From the NCBI GenBank assembly GCA_031280035.1, contig JAITHJ010000016.1:1-50466 (forward strand): 50,466 bases of DNA. The letters are read 5' to 3'. The stretch comes from Spirochaetaceae bacterium (GTDB lineage Bacteria > Spirochaetota > Spirochaetia > Treponematales > Breznakiellaceae). The notes under the pieces are model-generated. The model made no database searches. It was not told the DNA's origin and worked only from the letters and a program-made list of their open reading frames with translations. Each line of letters starts with the position of its first letter. The first letter of the stretch is position 1. Both the position numbers and the translations under genes were made by a program. Positions 1-7,939 of the stretch are shown one piece after another.

Positions 1-1404
1 ACCGGCCCGCTGACTGAAGGCTTTGACTTTAATACAACGCCGTCCAACTCGTCCAACACGGTCTTTGATATGGATAACTCGACATGGGCGGATGAAGGCG
101 AGCCGCCGATTAAGAACGAATACTGGACGCTCAAAGTGGTTGAACAGCCGGTAACTTATTTTCTTGTCCGCAGAAAAGGCGCCTATGGCGATCTGGTCCA
201 GACGATTACCGTAGGCGGCCCCGCGGCGAGTCTAGTTACGCAATATGGGCCGGGCTTCTGGTTTGACGGTTCGGATTTATACGGCGAAGACGATGGTTAT
301 TGTTATGCCGGCTTTGAGGTCAGAACCGATGACTTTGACATGATGTTTGACGGCGGTAAGAAGTATTTTACGCTCAAGATAAGCGAAGAAGGCCATGCCA
401 GCGTAACGGTTCATGTAACCATCGTTTCCGCGCCGGATTTAAGCGTAGGCACGGCGGTCTTCCGCGTCTCAAGGACGCTGGCGGCGGTAGGCATCAACGA
501 CGGTATGAGCGCGGCGCAAGCCGAGAACTGGGCGCGTTCCGGCACACTGGAGCGAATTCCGATAAAAAAAATAGTCCATGGAAATATGAGCGCTCCCTAC
601 AGTAGTTGGGATACTACTAATACCGGCTCACGCGCGTTGGACGCAATTGCGTGGATAGACCAAAACGCCGGCGTATGCGAGGAATATCTTATCCGCGTAG
701 AAAAAGACGAGAAACTCCCGCGTATTCTTCTATGCAGAAATTCCGGCGTTACCATTCGGCTGCGCGGCGCAGCGAATGGCGAGAAAACGCTTTCCTTTAA
801 TGAAATTGGAGACGAAACGCTTGAAAACACCTATATGTGTCCGAATCCAACGGAATCTTATTCTCAACAAAAAACGCTGGGCGGCTTTTTTCAAATCCTG
901 AATAAAGGAAACGTTGCAATTCCGTTTAAGCTTTCCCTAGAGAAAAACATTACGCTCAAAGGCTATACGCCCTCTCCTACCATGAATACCATGAGAGGAA
1001 TGGTAGCTTTGGCTGGTCGCGGCTGCGTCTTTATCATGCTGAACGGATCAAAAATAACCGGTATGAACGCAAAAACACCAGGATACGGCGCGGTTCATAT
1101 TTACTTTGACTACGAAACCCTGACGTATCAAAGCAGATTCTGGATGTTCGGCGGTCTGATAACGGAAAACCAGAATGATGTCCTGCCGATAAACGGAAAA
1201 CCCGCCGTGATAAATCTTGACTGGGTAGTCTACTCGCCGGAAGGGGGACATTTTGTAAAAAAAGGCGGCGCCATTACCAAAAACCGCAACTTTCTTGGCG
1301 TATACGATAAAGACGCTGACTCACTGTCCTATACAGGGTTAGACAACAAAGCCAAACTCCGGTGGCTGGGAGACGGCGCGGATTTCTACTTTATACCAGA
1401 CTAA
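1..1404 (+). CDS. Large surface-type protein, 3' part only
   Basis: The reading frame is open from the first base of the window to the TAA at 1402-1404, so this is the C-terminal 467 residues of a longer protein. The first ATG (position 70) has no ribosome binding site and is internal. I recognise no enzyme family. The N-terminal part of the fragment is rich in Gly, Asp, Tyr and Phe, with a stretch ending in a VTVHVTIV strand that resembles an extracellular beta-sandwich repeat. The C-terminal part has short segments such as GGLITEN and GGAITKNR, of the kind that line up as rungs in right-handed beta-helix surface proteins. No membrane anchor is visible. A secreted or outer-surface protein is the best guess, but this is inference from composition. 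Confidence 0.6.
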   Translation, partial: TGPLTEGFDFNTTPSNSSNTVFDMDNSTWADEGEPPIKNEYWTLKVVEQPVTYFLVRRKGAYGDLVQTITVGGPAASLVTQYGPGFWFDGSDLYGEDDGYCYAGFEVRTDDFDMMFDGGKKYFTLKISEEGHASVTVHVTIVSAPDLSVGTAVFRVSRTLAAVGINDGMSAAQAENWARSGTLERIPIKKIVHGNMSAPYSSWDTTNTGSRALDAIAWIDQNAGVCEEYLIRVEKDEKLPRILLCRNSGVTIRLRGAANGEKTLSFNEIGDETLENTYMCPNPTESYSQQKTLGGFFQILNKGNVAIPFKLSLEKNITLKGYTPSPTMNTMRGMVALAGRGCVFIMLNGSKITGMNAKTPGYGAVHIYFDYETLTYQSRFWMFGGLITENQNDVLPINGKPAVINLDWVVYSPEGGHFVKKGGAITKNRNFLGVYDKDADSLSYTGLDNKAKLRWLGDGADFYFIPD

Positions 1405-1410
1405 CCGTTT

Positions 1411-1565
1411 TGCGTCCGCCTTGCGCGGGCGCAACTGGATATAAAATATATATCAGCGCCATAGACAACAACGGCGGTTTATTCCCCGCTTTTGAATATG
1501 CGGTAAAAAACTACCCCGCTGTGGAATATTACAACTACCCAATAGCTTATGTAGCCGTTCCCTGA
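1411..1565 (+). pseudogene. Coding-like remnant after the surface protein gene
   Basis: Directly behind the stop of the preceding gene, another reading frame encodes a peptide with normal-looking codons, including GATGYKIYISAIDNNGG and ending in PIAYVAVP before a TGA. It has no start codon of its own with a ribosome binding site. Its composition (Tyr/Gly/Asn-rich, beta-type) resembles the preceding protein. It could be the leftover 3' end of a related tandem gene, or the original C-terminus of the upstream gene cut off by a frameshift. Both readings are inference. Confidence 0.3.
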
Positions 1566-1650
1566 CAGCTTTCTTTAGGTTTGATTATTCTGTTTCTTAT
1601 GTGATCGTTATAAAAATTGGTTCAGATCAATTATGACGCAACGCGGGTGA

Positions 1651-1679
1651 TTGACAAAATTACATATTTTATGCACAAT
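1651..1679 (+). promoter_or_regulatory. Sigma-70-type promoter for the zinc-ribbon/rpsT/HU/lnt run
   Basis: TTGACA at 1651-1656, 17-nt spacer, CACAAT at 1674-1679. The -35 is perfect and the -10 matches 4 of 6. The start codon of the small protein follows at 1699 with GAGGAG upstream, so this would give a short normal leader. Confidence 0.5.
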
Positions 1680-1698
1680 GAATTATTGAGGAGTTATT

Positions 1699-1869
1699 AT
1701 GGCAGTAGCAAGCAAGAATGCAAGAACAACCAGTTCAACGCAGAAATTTTTTTGTTCATGTGGCGGCGAAGTAAAAATGAAAACCATGTTCGAAAACGGC
1801 AAGGTTAAGAACATGGCTGAGTGTGAAAAATGCAAAAGAACAGAGCGCCGTCCATCAGACTTTAATTAA
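1699..1869 (+). CDS. Small zinc-ribbon-like protein (56 aa)
   Basis: A 56-residue protein starts at an ATG preceded by GAGGAG (1688-1693) and ends at TAA 1867-1869. It holds a CSCGG knuckle near residue 19 and a second CEKC pair about 24 residues later, separated by a basic stretch with MKTMFENGK. Two Cys pairs at this spacing suggest one small zinc-binding ribbon, and the many Lys/Arg residues suggest nucleic-acid or ribosome contact. It sits 21 nt upstream of rpsT and shares its promoter, so a ribosome-linked role is plausible but unproven. No database function can be named from the sequence. Confidence 0.7.
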   Translation: MAVASKNARTTSSTQKFFCSCGGEVKMKTMFENGKVKNMAECEKCKRTERRPSDFN

Positions 1870-1890
1870 TAATACTTTTGGAGGTGCAAT

Positions 1891-2166
1891 TTGGCAAATA
1901 AAAAAGATTCCGCAGCGAAGCGGCATAGACAGAGTGAAGAACGCCGTATCCGCAATAAATCAGTAAAAACGTCGATAAAGACGGCGGTAAGAAAATTTAT
2001 CACGTTTATTCAAAAAAAAGAGCAGGATAACGCTGAACAAGCGTTGAGAGAAATGGCAAAAAAGATTGATACGGCTGCGCGGAAAGGTATAATTAAAAAA
2101 AATGCCGCCGCACGGAAAAAATCCAGAATGCAAAAACGGTTTAATCTATTGAAACCGGCTCAATAG
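1891..2166 (+). CDS. rpsT: 30S ribosomal protein S20
   Basis: A 91-residue, very basic, helical protein of normal S20 length. It has the expected N-terminus (ANKKDSAAKRHRQSEERR) and the RKFITFIQKKEQDNAEQAL and KKNAAARKKSRMQKR segments of the family. S20 binds 16S rRNA near the 5' domain and helps assemble the small subunit. It starts at TTG (1891), supported by GGAGGTG at 1880-1886, so the start codon is weak but the ribosome binding site is strong. It lies between the zinc-ribbon micro-protein and the HU gene, an order I recall from Treponema pallidum. Confidence 0.95.
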   Translation: MANKKDSAAKRHRQSEERRIRNKSVKTSIKTAVRKFITFIQKKEQDNAEQALREMAKKIDTAARKGIIKKNAAARKKSRMQKRFNLLKPAQ

Positions 2167-2222
2167 AGATTTTCAGTAGATCATTATGGATATGCAGTAC
2201 TATTTTTTAAAGTGACGATATA

Positions 2223-2555
2223 ATGCCTGATATAAAACAGACAAAATCTGATATATTGGATGCAGTATACATTAAAACGAAGCTTAATAGAAATACTGCT
2301 AAATCCGCATATAATATTATTTTTTCAGAAATAAGCGATGCCCTTATTAAAGGCAAAATTGTAGAGCTGAGGGGATTTGGAACTTTTGAGCTAAAGGTCA
2401 GAAAAGCGCGAAAAAATGCCCGTAATCCGCGTACCGGAGAGATGGTATCATGTCACCAGCATAAAATTGTCAAATTCCGAGCGGGACAAGACCTAAAACT
2501 TGCCGTATGGAACATTGATGAAACTGCGCCAAACTCAGCAAATGAAGAAACCTAA
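2223..2555 (+). CDS. HU/IHF-family DNA-binding protein
   Basis: A 110-residue histone-like protein. The dimerisation helices (residues 1-45) are followed by the signature VELRGFGTFELKVRKARKNA, the beta-arm with RNPRTGEMV (residues 62-72), and a closing strand HKIVKFRAGQDLK. Arm proline and arginines are present, so it should bend DNA as a dimer. It is about 15 residues longer than E. coli HU because of an acidic tail (NIDETAPNSANEET). The gene overlaps the start of lnt by 38 nt, so the two are probably translationally coupled. HU and IHF-like subtypes cannot be separated here. Confidence 0.92.
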   Translation: MPDIKQTKSDILDAVYIKTKLNRNTAKSAYNIIFSEISDALIKGKIVELRGFGTFELKVRKARKNARNPRTGEMVSCHQHKIVKFRAGQDLKLAVWNIDETAPNSANEET

Positions 2556-4191
2556 ATTTGAACGCAGCGCCGCCGCAGTAAAAAATAATATCACGAGATT
2601 TTTATTTTATTCTATTATACTTCTTATTATATCCGCCTTTTTATACGCATTGGCGTTCCCGAATCCTGTCTTCGAGCTGGGGATTCCTGCGGCGGCATGG
2701 GTTGCGTATACCGGAGTTTTTTTTGCTATTGCGCGCGCGCGGCTTTGGCAAACACCACTCTTGGGTTTTTTCTTTGGCGCATTATCCGTTACGCTGCATA
2801 ATTATTGGCTCTCATATTTCCATCCGCTGGCCGGAATTATTGCCGCCGTACTGTTCGCCGTTTATTATGCGGCGTTTTTTTTCACGCTTAAATGCGCGGC
2901 AAAACTTTTTCCACGCTGGGGTTTTATTATACAATGGGCGCTCTGGACAGGCTTTGAATATATTCGAACGATGGGATTTCTTGGTTACTCATACGGAATT
3001 ATCGCATATTCGCAATGGACGGTACTTCCGCTGATAAAAGCAGCTGGTATCGCCGGCGTATGGATTATCTCCGCACTTATTCTATTCCCGCAAGCTTTTT
3101 TAGGTAATCTTCTTGCCGGATTAACAGAATTTATCAAACAGAAGACAGAAAAGCGTTTTCTTTTGCCATTTATTCCCGTTTTTATATGGGCGGCGGCGTT
3201 GATTTTAGCATTATTCTATGGGTTTACATCAAAAACTGATTATTCAACGGCGCGTAAAGTAAAAATCGCGCTTTTACAACCCAATTCTGATCCATGGAAA
3301 TCCAATGTTAATGAATTCCGCAAAGAGCTTGAAACATTGCAGCAGCTTTCTGATATTGCATTAAGCGAAGTACCGCCGCCTGATATTATAGTATGGCCGG
3401 AAACAGCTTTTGTTCCAAGTATTTATTATCATGAACGTTACCGTGAAGACGCATCATCATGGCTGCTTGTACGAGATGCGCAAGAGTATTTCGCATCAAA
3501 AAACATCCCGTTTGTTATAGGCAATAACGAAGGACGCCGTGTTTACGGTTTGGATGGAAAGGAAACCACCGTTTCTTATAATGCAGCGCTGCTTTTTGAC
3601 AAGGGAAAAAACGCCGGACATTACTACAAAACAAAACTTGTGCCGTTTACAGAATATTTTCCTTACAAGGAACAGTTCCCCTCGTTTTATAATATATTGC
3701 TCAAGGCTGATACGCATTTTTGGGAACCGGGAGTACAGCCGGTTGTTTTTAATGCGGCGGGGGTAAAATTTTCTACACCGATATGTTTTGAGGATACGTT
3801 TGGCTCAATAACACGTGAATTTGCTAAATATGGTGCGGAGATTTTTGTTAATATATCGAATGATTCGTGGTCTCACAGCATTACCGCACAATATCAGCAT
3901 CTATCTGCAGCTGTATTTCGTGCAGTCGAGACCGGACGAGCTGTAGTTCGTTCAACAGTATCGGGACAAACCTGCGCAATATCCCCAGACGGCGCTATTT
4001 TAGCGATGGCCGAACCGTTACTACAAACAACAATCTCAGTGGAAGTCCCTGTTTTAGACAAAACAACCTTTTATACACACTTTGGAGACTGGCTGCCTAT
4101 AACGCTTTTAGTCTTTTCCGCGCTTGGATTTCTTGTTGGCGGCGTAATCCGTATCTTCAATATTACCCGTATTACCCGTTCAAGTCTGTGA
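2518..4191 (+). CDS. lnt: Apolipoprotein N-acyltransferase
   Basis: This inner-membrane enzyme transfers a third acyl chain to the N-terminal Cys of lipoproteins. The first ~240 residues carry six or more hydrophobic helices (for example RFLFYSIILLIISAFLYAL). A periplasmic nitrilase-type domain follows, with the catalytic triad visible: Glu295 in WPETAF, Lys371 in YYKTKLVPFTEY and Cys423 in PICFEDTF. A last helix lies near residue 525. The ATG at 2518 is chosen because GGAA lies 6 nt upstream; ATGs at 2500 and 2542 are also possible. It overlaps the HU gene. Several lipoproteins encoded in this window would be its substrates. Confidence 0.93.
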   Translation: MKLRQTQQMKKPKFERSAAAVKNNITRFLFYSIILLIISAFLYALAFPNPVFELGIPAAAWVAYTGVFFAIARARLWQTPLLGFFFGALSVTLHNYWLSYFHPLAGIIAAVLFAVYYAAFFFTLKCAAKLFPRWGFIIQWALWTGFEYIRTMGFLGYSYGIIAYSQWTVLPLIKAAGIAGVWIISALILFPQAFLGNLLAGLTEFIKQKTEKRFLLPFIPVFIWAAALILALFYGFTSKTDYSTARKVKIALLQPNSDPWKSNVNEFRKELETLQQLSDIALSEVPPPDIIVWPETAFVPSIYYHERYREDASSWLLVRDAQEYFASKNIPFVIGNNEGRRVYGLDGKETTVSYNAALLFDKGKNAGHYYKTKLVPFTEYFPYKEQFPSFYNILLKADTHFWEPGVQPVVFNAAGVKFSTPICFEDTFGSITREFAKYGAEIFVNISNDSWSHSITAQYQHLSAAVFRAVETGRAVVRSTVSGQTCAISPDGAILAMAEPLLQTTISVEVPVLDKTTFYTHFGDWLPITLLVFSALGFLVGGVIRIFNITRITRSSL

Positions 4192-4213
4192 TCAATTCGA
4201 CAGATACTTTAAC

Positions 4214-5062
4214 CTAAATATTTCGCGCGGCGCGTAATTCCGATGTTTCATTTTTGTAATCTTCATTTAGATCAACAAGATGCCGGCATAATGATTTCAT
4301 ATCTTCCCATGCAAGCGTTTTCTGGCTTTCATCACGCAAAAGATAGCTTGGATGAAAAACTGGTAAAAGAGGTATACCACAGTATTCCTTCCAAATTCCG
4401 CGAATACGCGTTATTTGCACTGTTGTTTGAAGCAATGCAGATGCGGAAATACGTCCGGCGCTAAGTACTACAAGCGGTTTTAACAATTTTATCTGACGCT
4501 GAATAAAACCGGCGCAAGCGGCAATCTCATCAGGACTGGGATCACGATTGCGCGGCGGTCTGCATTTTACTATGTTTGCTATAAAGCAGTTCTTTTCACG
4601 GGATAATCCTATACTTGCAAGCATTTTATCAAGTAATTGACCGGCTCTACCGACAAACGGCCTCCCGGTTTGATCTTCATCCGCGCCAGGCCCTTCGCCG
4701 GCAACAAGTACAAGCGGACGCGGCACGCCTTCTCCAGGGACGGCATTCTTCCGTTCTTCGCAAAGCCGGCACGCATGACAGGAATGTACCTCCAAAGCGA
4801 TTTTTTCAAGTGTATCCGGCAAATTTTGCTGGTGTATATCAGATTGAGATTTTAATGTTTCAACATCATGCGTAAATTTGTCAGATTGCGGCGCGGATTC
4901 AGAACCGGCAGATTTTTCAGCAGAAATCCCGGCAATGAATGACGGCTGTATATTCCTGTTATATACGTAACGGTCAGTTTTTTCCATTAAATAACCGCCG
5001 GAAAGATAGGCGGCAGCCATATCAAGAAAGTCCCTTATTTGTTCTTTCTGATCATTCATCAT
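4214..5062 (-). CDS. Uracil-DNA glycosylase, family 4 (Fe-S type)
   Basis: A 282-residue protein with a ~90-residue low-conservation N-terminal extension and then a family-4 uracil-DNA glycosylase domain. Visible motifs are CHACRLC (first Cys pair of the 4Fe-4S cluster), GEGPGADEDQTGRPFVGRAG (uracil-binding loop), FIANIVKCRPPRNRDP with a further cluster Cys, and HPSYLLR (catalytic loop 2). It removes uracil from DNA as the first step of base-excision repair. The N-terminal extension resembles the non-conserved tail in SPO1-polymerase-related members of the family. Its start overlaps the stop of the upstream PLP-enzyme gene, so the pair forms one transcript. It converges on lnt. Confidence 0.9.
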   Translation of the reverse strand: MMNDQKEQIRDFLDMAAAYLSGGYLMEKTDRYVYNRNIQPSFIAGISAEKSAGSESAPQSDKFTHDVETLKSQSDIHQQNLPDTLEKIALEVHSCHACRLCEERKNAVPGEGVPRPLVLVAGEGPGADEDQTGRPFVGRAGQLLDKMLASIGLSREKNCFIANIVKCRPPRNRDPSPDEIAACAGFIQRQIKLLKPLVVLSAGRISASALLQTTVQITRIRGIWKEYCGIPLLPVFHPSYLLRDESQKTLAWEDMKSLCRHLVDLNEDYKNETSELRAARNI

Positions 5063-6198
5063 GATTGATTTAAAGCGCAGTCAAAATCGTTAATTAAATC
5101 ACCGGCATCTTCTAGTCCTATTGACAGCCGGATAAGCGTATCCGTTATACCAAGCCTCTCCCGCTCATCAACAGGAACTCCTGCATGACTCATACGTACA
5201 GGATATGATGCTATAGTTTCAACGCCGCCAAGACTCACCGCAGGAGCCGCCAGACTGATTTTGGCAAAGAAGGCCGCCGCCGCTTCTTTTGTCTTTACCT
5301 TAAATGATAATACCGCTCCCGCACCGGCAGCCTGCTTAAAATGCGTATCCCGTCCAGGATGACTATCCAGTCCAGGATAATATACCGAATCGACATTCTT
5401 ATGACCGCAAAGCCATGCGGCAATTACGGCGGCGGATTTTTGCGAAGTTTCAAGCCGTGTTTTTAACGTCTTTATTCCTCTAAGAACAAGAAACACATCC
5501 CAAGGACCAGGAATAGCGCCAAATCCGTTTTGTACGGCATAGATAAGCTTGCCAATTTTTTCTGTACGGGCAACGGCAAGGCCAGATAAGACATCGCTGT
5601 GTCCGCCAAGAAATTTAGTACCGGAATGTACTACTATATCTGCTCCAAGTTCAATCGGCCGCTGAAGGAGCGGCGTCATAAATGTATTATCAACTATTGA
5701 AATCAAATCATGTTCACGCGCAAAATTCAGCGCTGTATTAAGGTCGGTGATTTTAAGCAACGGATTAGACGGTGTTTCAAGAAAAATCGCTTTTGTATTA
5801 GATTTTATCGCTTTTTTTATAGTATCAATATTGGATGTATCACATGCAGTATGTTCTAATCCCCAGCGCTTATAAAAAGTGTTAAGAATCCGGTACGTTC
5901 CACCGTAAACATCTTCTGAAACAATGATATGACTGCCCGTATCAAAAATCCCCAAAACAGAAGCAATTGCACCCATACCGCTGCCAAACGCATATCCGGC
6001 TGCTCCATTCTCAAGCAGCGCAATAGTATCTTCCAGCGCCTTCCGCGTTGGATTTCCGGACCGAGAATAGTCAAATTCCTGTCCGGCATTTACGTCAGTC
6101 TGCACAAAAGTTGAAGTCTGAAAAACCGGTACGCCAAGCGCGCCAGTTGTCTTATCACATTCATGCCCATTATGAATAAGAAGCGTATCAAATTTCAT
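5059..6198 (-). CDS. Cys/Met metabolism PLP enzyme (cystathionine gamma-synthase/beta-lyase type)
   Basis: A 379-residue fold-type-I PLP enzyme. EFDYSRSGNPTRKALE (about 41-56), FGSGMGAI (71-78), ETPSNP (141-146), DNTFMTP (170-176) and the Schiff-base lysine K195 in HSGTKFLGGHSDV are all present. The family includes cystathionine gamma-synthase, cystathionine beta-/gamma-lyase and O-acetylhomoserine sulfhydrylase; the sequence does not settle which. The ATG at 6198 is preferred over one at 6219, because the family begins near KFDTLLIHNG and a TATAAT box (6211-6216) lies just upstream. No Shine-Dalgarno is present, which suggests a very short leader. It is co-transcribed with the glycosylase gene by a 4-nt overlap. 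Confidence 0.9.
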   Translation of the reverse strand: MKFDTLLIHNGHECDKTTGALGVPVFQTSTFVQTDVNAGQEFDYSRSGNPTRKALEDTIALLENGAAGYAFGSGMGAIASVLGIFDTGSHIIVSEDVYGGTYRILNTFYKRWGLEHTACDTSNIDTIKKAIKSNTKAIFLETPSNPLLKITDLNTALNFAREHDLISIVDNTFMTPLLQRPIELGADIVVHSGTKFLGGHSDVLSGLAVARTEKIGKLIYAVQNGFGAIPGPWDVFLVLRGIKTLKTRLETSQKSAAVIAAWLCGHKNVDSVYYPGLDSHPGRDTHFKQAAGAGAVLSFKVKTKEAAAAFFAKISLAAPAVSLGGVETIASYPVRMSHAGVPVDERERLGITDTLIRLSIGLEDAGDLINDFDCALNQS

Positions 6199-6210
6199 GA
6201 TTATATAAAT

Positions 6211-6239
6211 ATTATACAATAGAATAATCGATAAAATAA
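6211..6239 (-). promoter_or_regulatory. Promoter of the PLP-enzyme gene, close to the start codon
   Basis: On the minus strand a perfect TATAAT (6211-6216) lies 12 nt before the ATG at 6198. A poor -35 (TTATTT, 6234-6239) sits 17 nt upstream. The expected transcript start near 6204 leaves a leader of about 6 nt. Confidence 0.4.
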
Positions 6240-6298
6240 GTCCCCTAACAGAGGTTAATCAGGACTTTTTTTACTGGTACGGATTCCAGATATAAGAG

Positions 6299-6327
6299 TT
6301 GACATAACACAAAATTTTCAGGATAAT
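6299..6327 (+). promoter_or_regulatory. Promoter of the tRNA(CAU)/BatD-like unit
   Basis: TTGACA at 6299-6304, 17-nt spacer, GATAAT at 6322-6327. The predicted start near 6334 is just before the tRNA 5' end at 6336. Confidence 0.65.
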
Positions 6328-6335
6328 AAATCGTC

Positions 6336-6409
6336 GGGCCTATAGCTCAGTTGGTCAGAGCTGCGGACTCATAATCCGTAGGTCCCTGGTTCAAGTCCAG
6401 GTGGGCCCA
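6336..6409 (+). tRNA. tRNA with CAU anticodon (probably Ile2; Met not excluded)
   Basis: Full cloverleaf. The acceptor GGGCCTA pairs with TGGGCCC (one U-G), the D arm is GCTC/GAGC, the anticodon stem is GCGGA/TCCGT with loop CTCATAA, the T arm is CCTGG/CCAGG, and the discriminator is A. CCA is not encoded. The anticodon CAU fits Met, fMet or lysidine-modified Ile2. The variable loop and T arm (AGGTCCCTGGTTCAAGTCC) resemble E. coli tRNA-Ile2 more than elongator Met, and the acceptor is fully paired, which excludes an initiator. A second CAU tRNA at 12776 would then be elongator Met. A protein gene starts 20 nt behind it. Confidence 0.9.
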
Positions 6410-6428
6410 AAGCGGGGTTTGTTCCGGT

Positions 6429-7892
6429 ATGATACAGCAGCAAAATTGTTGCAAAATATTTTCGGCTTTCGTGTTATCCATCTTTTTTTTTACCGATGCT
6501 GCAAAAATAACGGCTCAGGAGAACAAGCGCGTTCCTCTTAAAGCCCTTGTTGAAATAACAACCGATATCATAATCGAAACTAAGCCGTTTACCGTAGTTA
6601 TTTTTATAAATTACCCAAATCCAGAAGAAGTCGTACTGGAGCTTCCTGACTTTAATAATGAATTCGCATTGGAACGCTTACGTTCATCGATTCATATTGC
6701 AAATAGTGACGGAACAACTCATAGAAGCACGGACGATGACGGTGATAAATGGACAAAAATTGAACTTTCACTTTTACCGGCGGAGCAAGGTTCATTCATT
6801 ATAGACGGATTCATTATCTCGTCTCCGGAAGAAACAATACTCACCACTCCTTTGCGAATTATTGTAGCTCCAGATAAAACAAAGACAGACAATATTTCTC
6901 TTATATGGACAGAACCGCGGGGCATTCGTCTTGGAGATACAGGCGAAGCGTTACTTAAAATCTACGGACAGACAGAATACAACAGTTTGTATTCTGAAAT
7001 AGATATAGATCTTCAATCGCCTCAGAACGCAATACTTGAAAAAGTCAAGCTTTCTGCATCAGACAAAGCGAGCGGAGCAATTCTTCGGCTTAGAATAAAA
7101 CCAATAGAAGGAAAAGAAGTTTTATTAGACAGAAAAATGTTCCGGCATCAAAATCAGAAAATCGAGGTACCCGAATTAAGGATTCCCATATTAAACGCAG
7201 CGTATCATTTAGAAAAAACAGAACCTGTTTTTACTACCGATGAATTTACGCGAACATCAAAAATTATAGTAAAGAATAATAACGCTTTATTCCCTTTCAA
7301 ACATGATGCTTTGGGTGCGCTCACTCTTTTGGATGGTGAGAAATGCAAAAAGTTAATTGCCGATGCACAAAGCTGCTGGAACGAACGCGATTACACTGCA
7401 TCCCTTGCGCTGTTACGTTCCGGTGAACGCGATTTTATTTCAGGTTTGGAATTCAGGCGGTTTAGAAAATCAGTGGAGATGACGTTAGGCATAGCTTCTA
7501 TGCCTGATGAACCTTGGACGCCTCTACGTCTTTTTTTCTTTCTTTCATTGTTTAGCCTGCTGTGGGCAGCAGCAACTATCTGTTATTTTATTTACCGGCG
7601 TTTTATAAAAAAATACCGCTGTCAATTCGCAGTAAAGTGGTTTTTACCAGCCTTTCTGATTTTTTTACTGTGCGAAGGGAGCTATATCAACGGAAGGCTG
7701 AGGCAGGGCAAAAGCGCCGTGCTGCAATCAAGTCCTATATACAACGTACCGGAATTTTCTCAGTACGATTTTCTTTTTTTTGACGAAGGCACTCCGGCAA
7801 AAATAAAAATAAGCGCAGAGTTATGGCTCTATGTTGAATCAGAAACTGGCTCCGCAGGGTGGATTCCTAAAAACAAGACCTCAATTTATTAA
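6429..7892 (+). CDS. BatD-like membrane protein with C-terminal SH3-like segment
   Basis: A 487-residue envelope protein. It has an N-terminal signal peptide (hydrophobic FSAFVLSIFFF, cleavage near TAQ), a long extracytoplasmic beta-rich region, and a repeat-like helical piece around residues 300-350 (SCWNERDYTASLALLRSG). Two membrane helices follow (about 365-387 and 404-420), and a ~50-residue tail ends in LWLYVESETGSAGWIPK, which looks like a bacterial SH3 domain. This mixture resembles BatD/BatE proteins of spirochaetal Bat operons, but no batA/batB gene is nearby. It begins 20 nt after the tRNA with no clear ribosome binding site, so it probably shares the tRNA promoter. The family call is tentative. 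Confidence 0.55.
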   Translation: MIQQQNCCKIFSAFVLSIFFFTDAAKITAQENKRVPLKALVEITTDIIIETKPFTVVIFINYPNPEEVVLELPDFNNEFALERLRSSIHIANSDGTTHRSTDDDGDKWTKIELSLLPAEQGSFIIDGFIISSPEETILTTPLRIIVAPDKTKTDNISLIWTEPRGIRLGDTGEALLKIYGQTEYNSLYSEIDIDLQSPQNAILEKVKLSASDKASGAILRLRIKPIEGKEVLLDRKMFRHQNQKIEVPELRIPILNAAYHLEKTEPVFTTDEFTRTSKIIVKNNNALFPFKHDALGALTLLDGEKCKKLIADAQSCWNERDYTASLALLRSGERDFISGLEFRRFRKSVEMTLGIASMPDEPWTPLRLFFFLSLFSLLWAAATICYFIYRRFIKKYRCQFAVKWFLPAFLIFLLCEGSYINGRLRQGKSAVLQSSPIYNVPEFSQYDFLFFDEGTPAKIKISAELWLYVESETGSAGWIPKNKTSIY

Positions 7893-7939
7893 AACTGATT
7901 TTCCAGCTTAAACGTCTTGTGATAAAATTACACGGCTGT

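Noticed and set aside
1617-1808. 63-codon frame over the zinc-ribbon gene
   Set aside because: It overlaps the promoter and the Cys-pair protein in another frame, which has the ribosome binding site.
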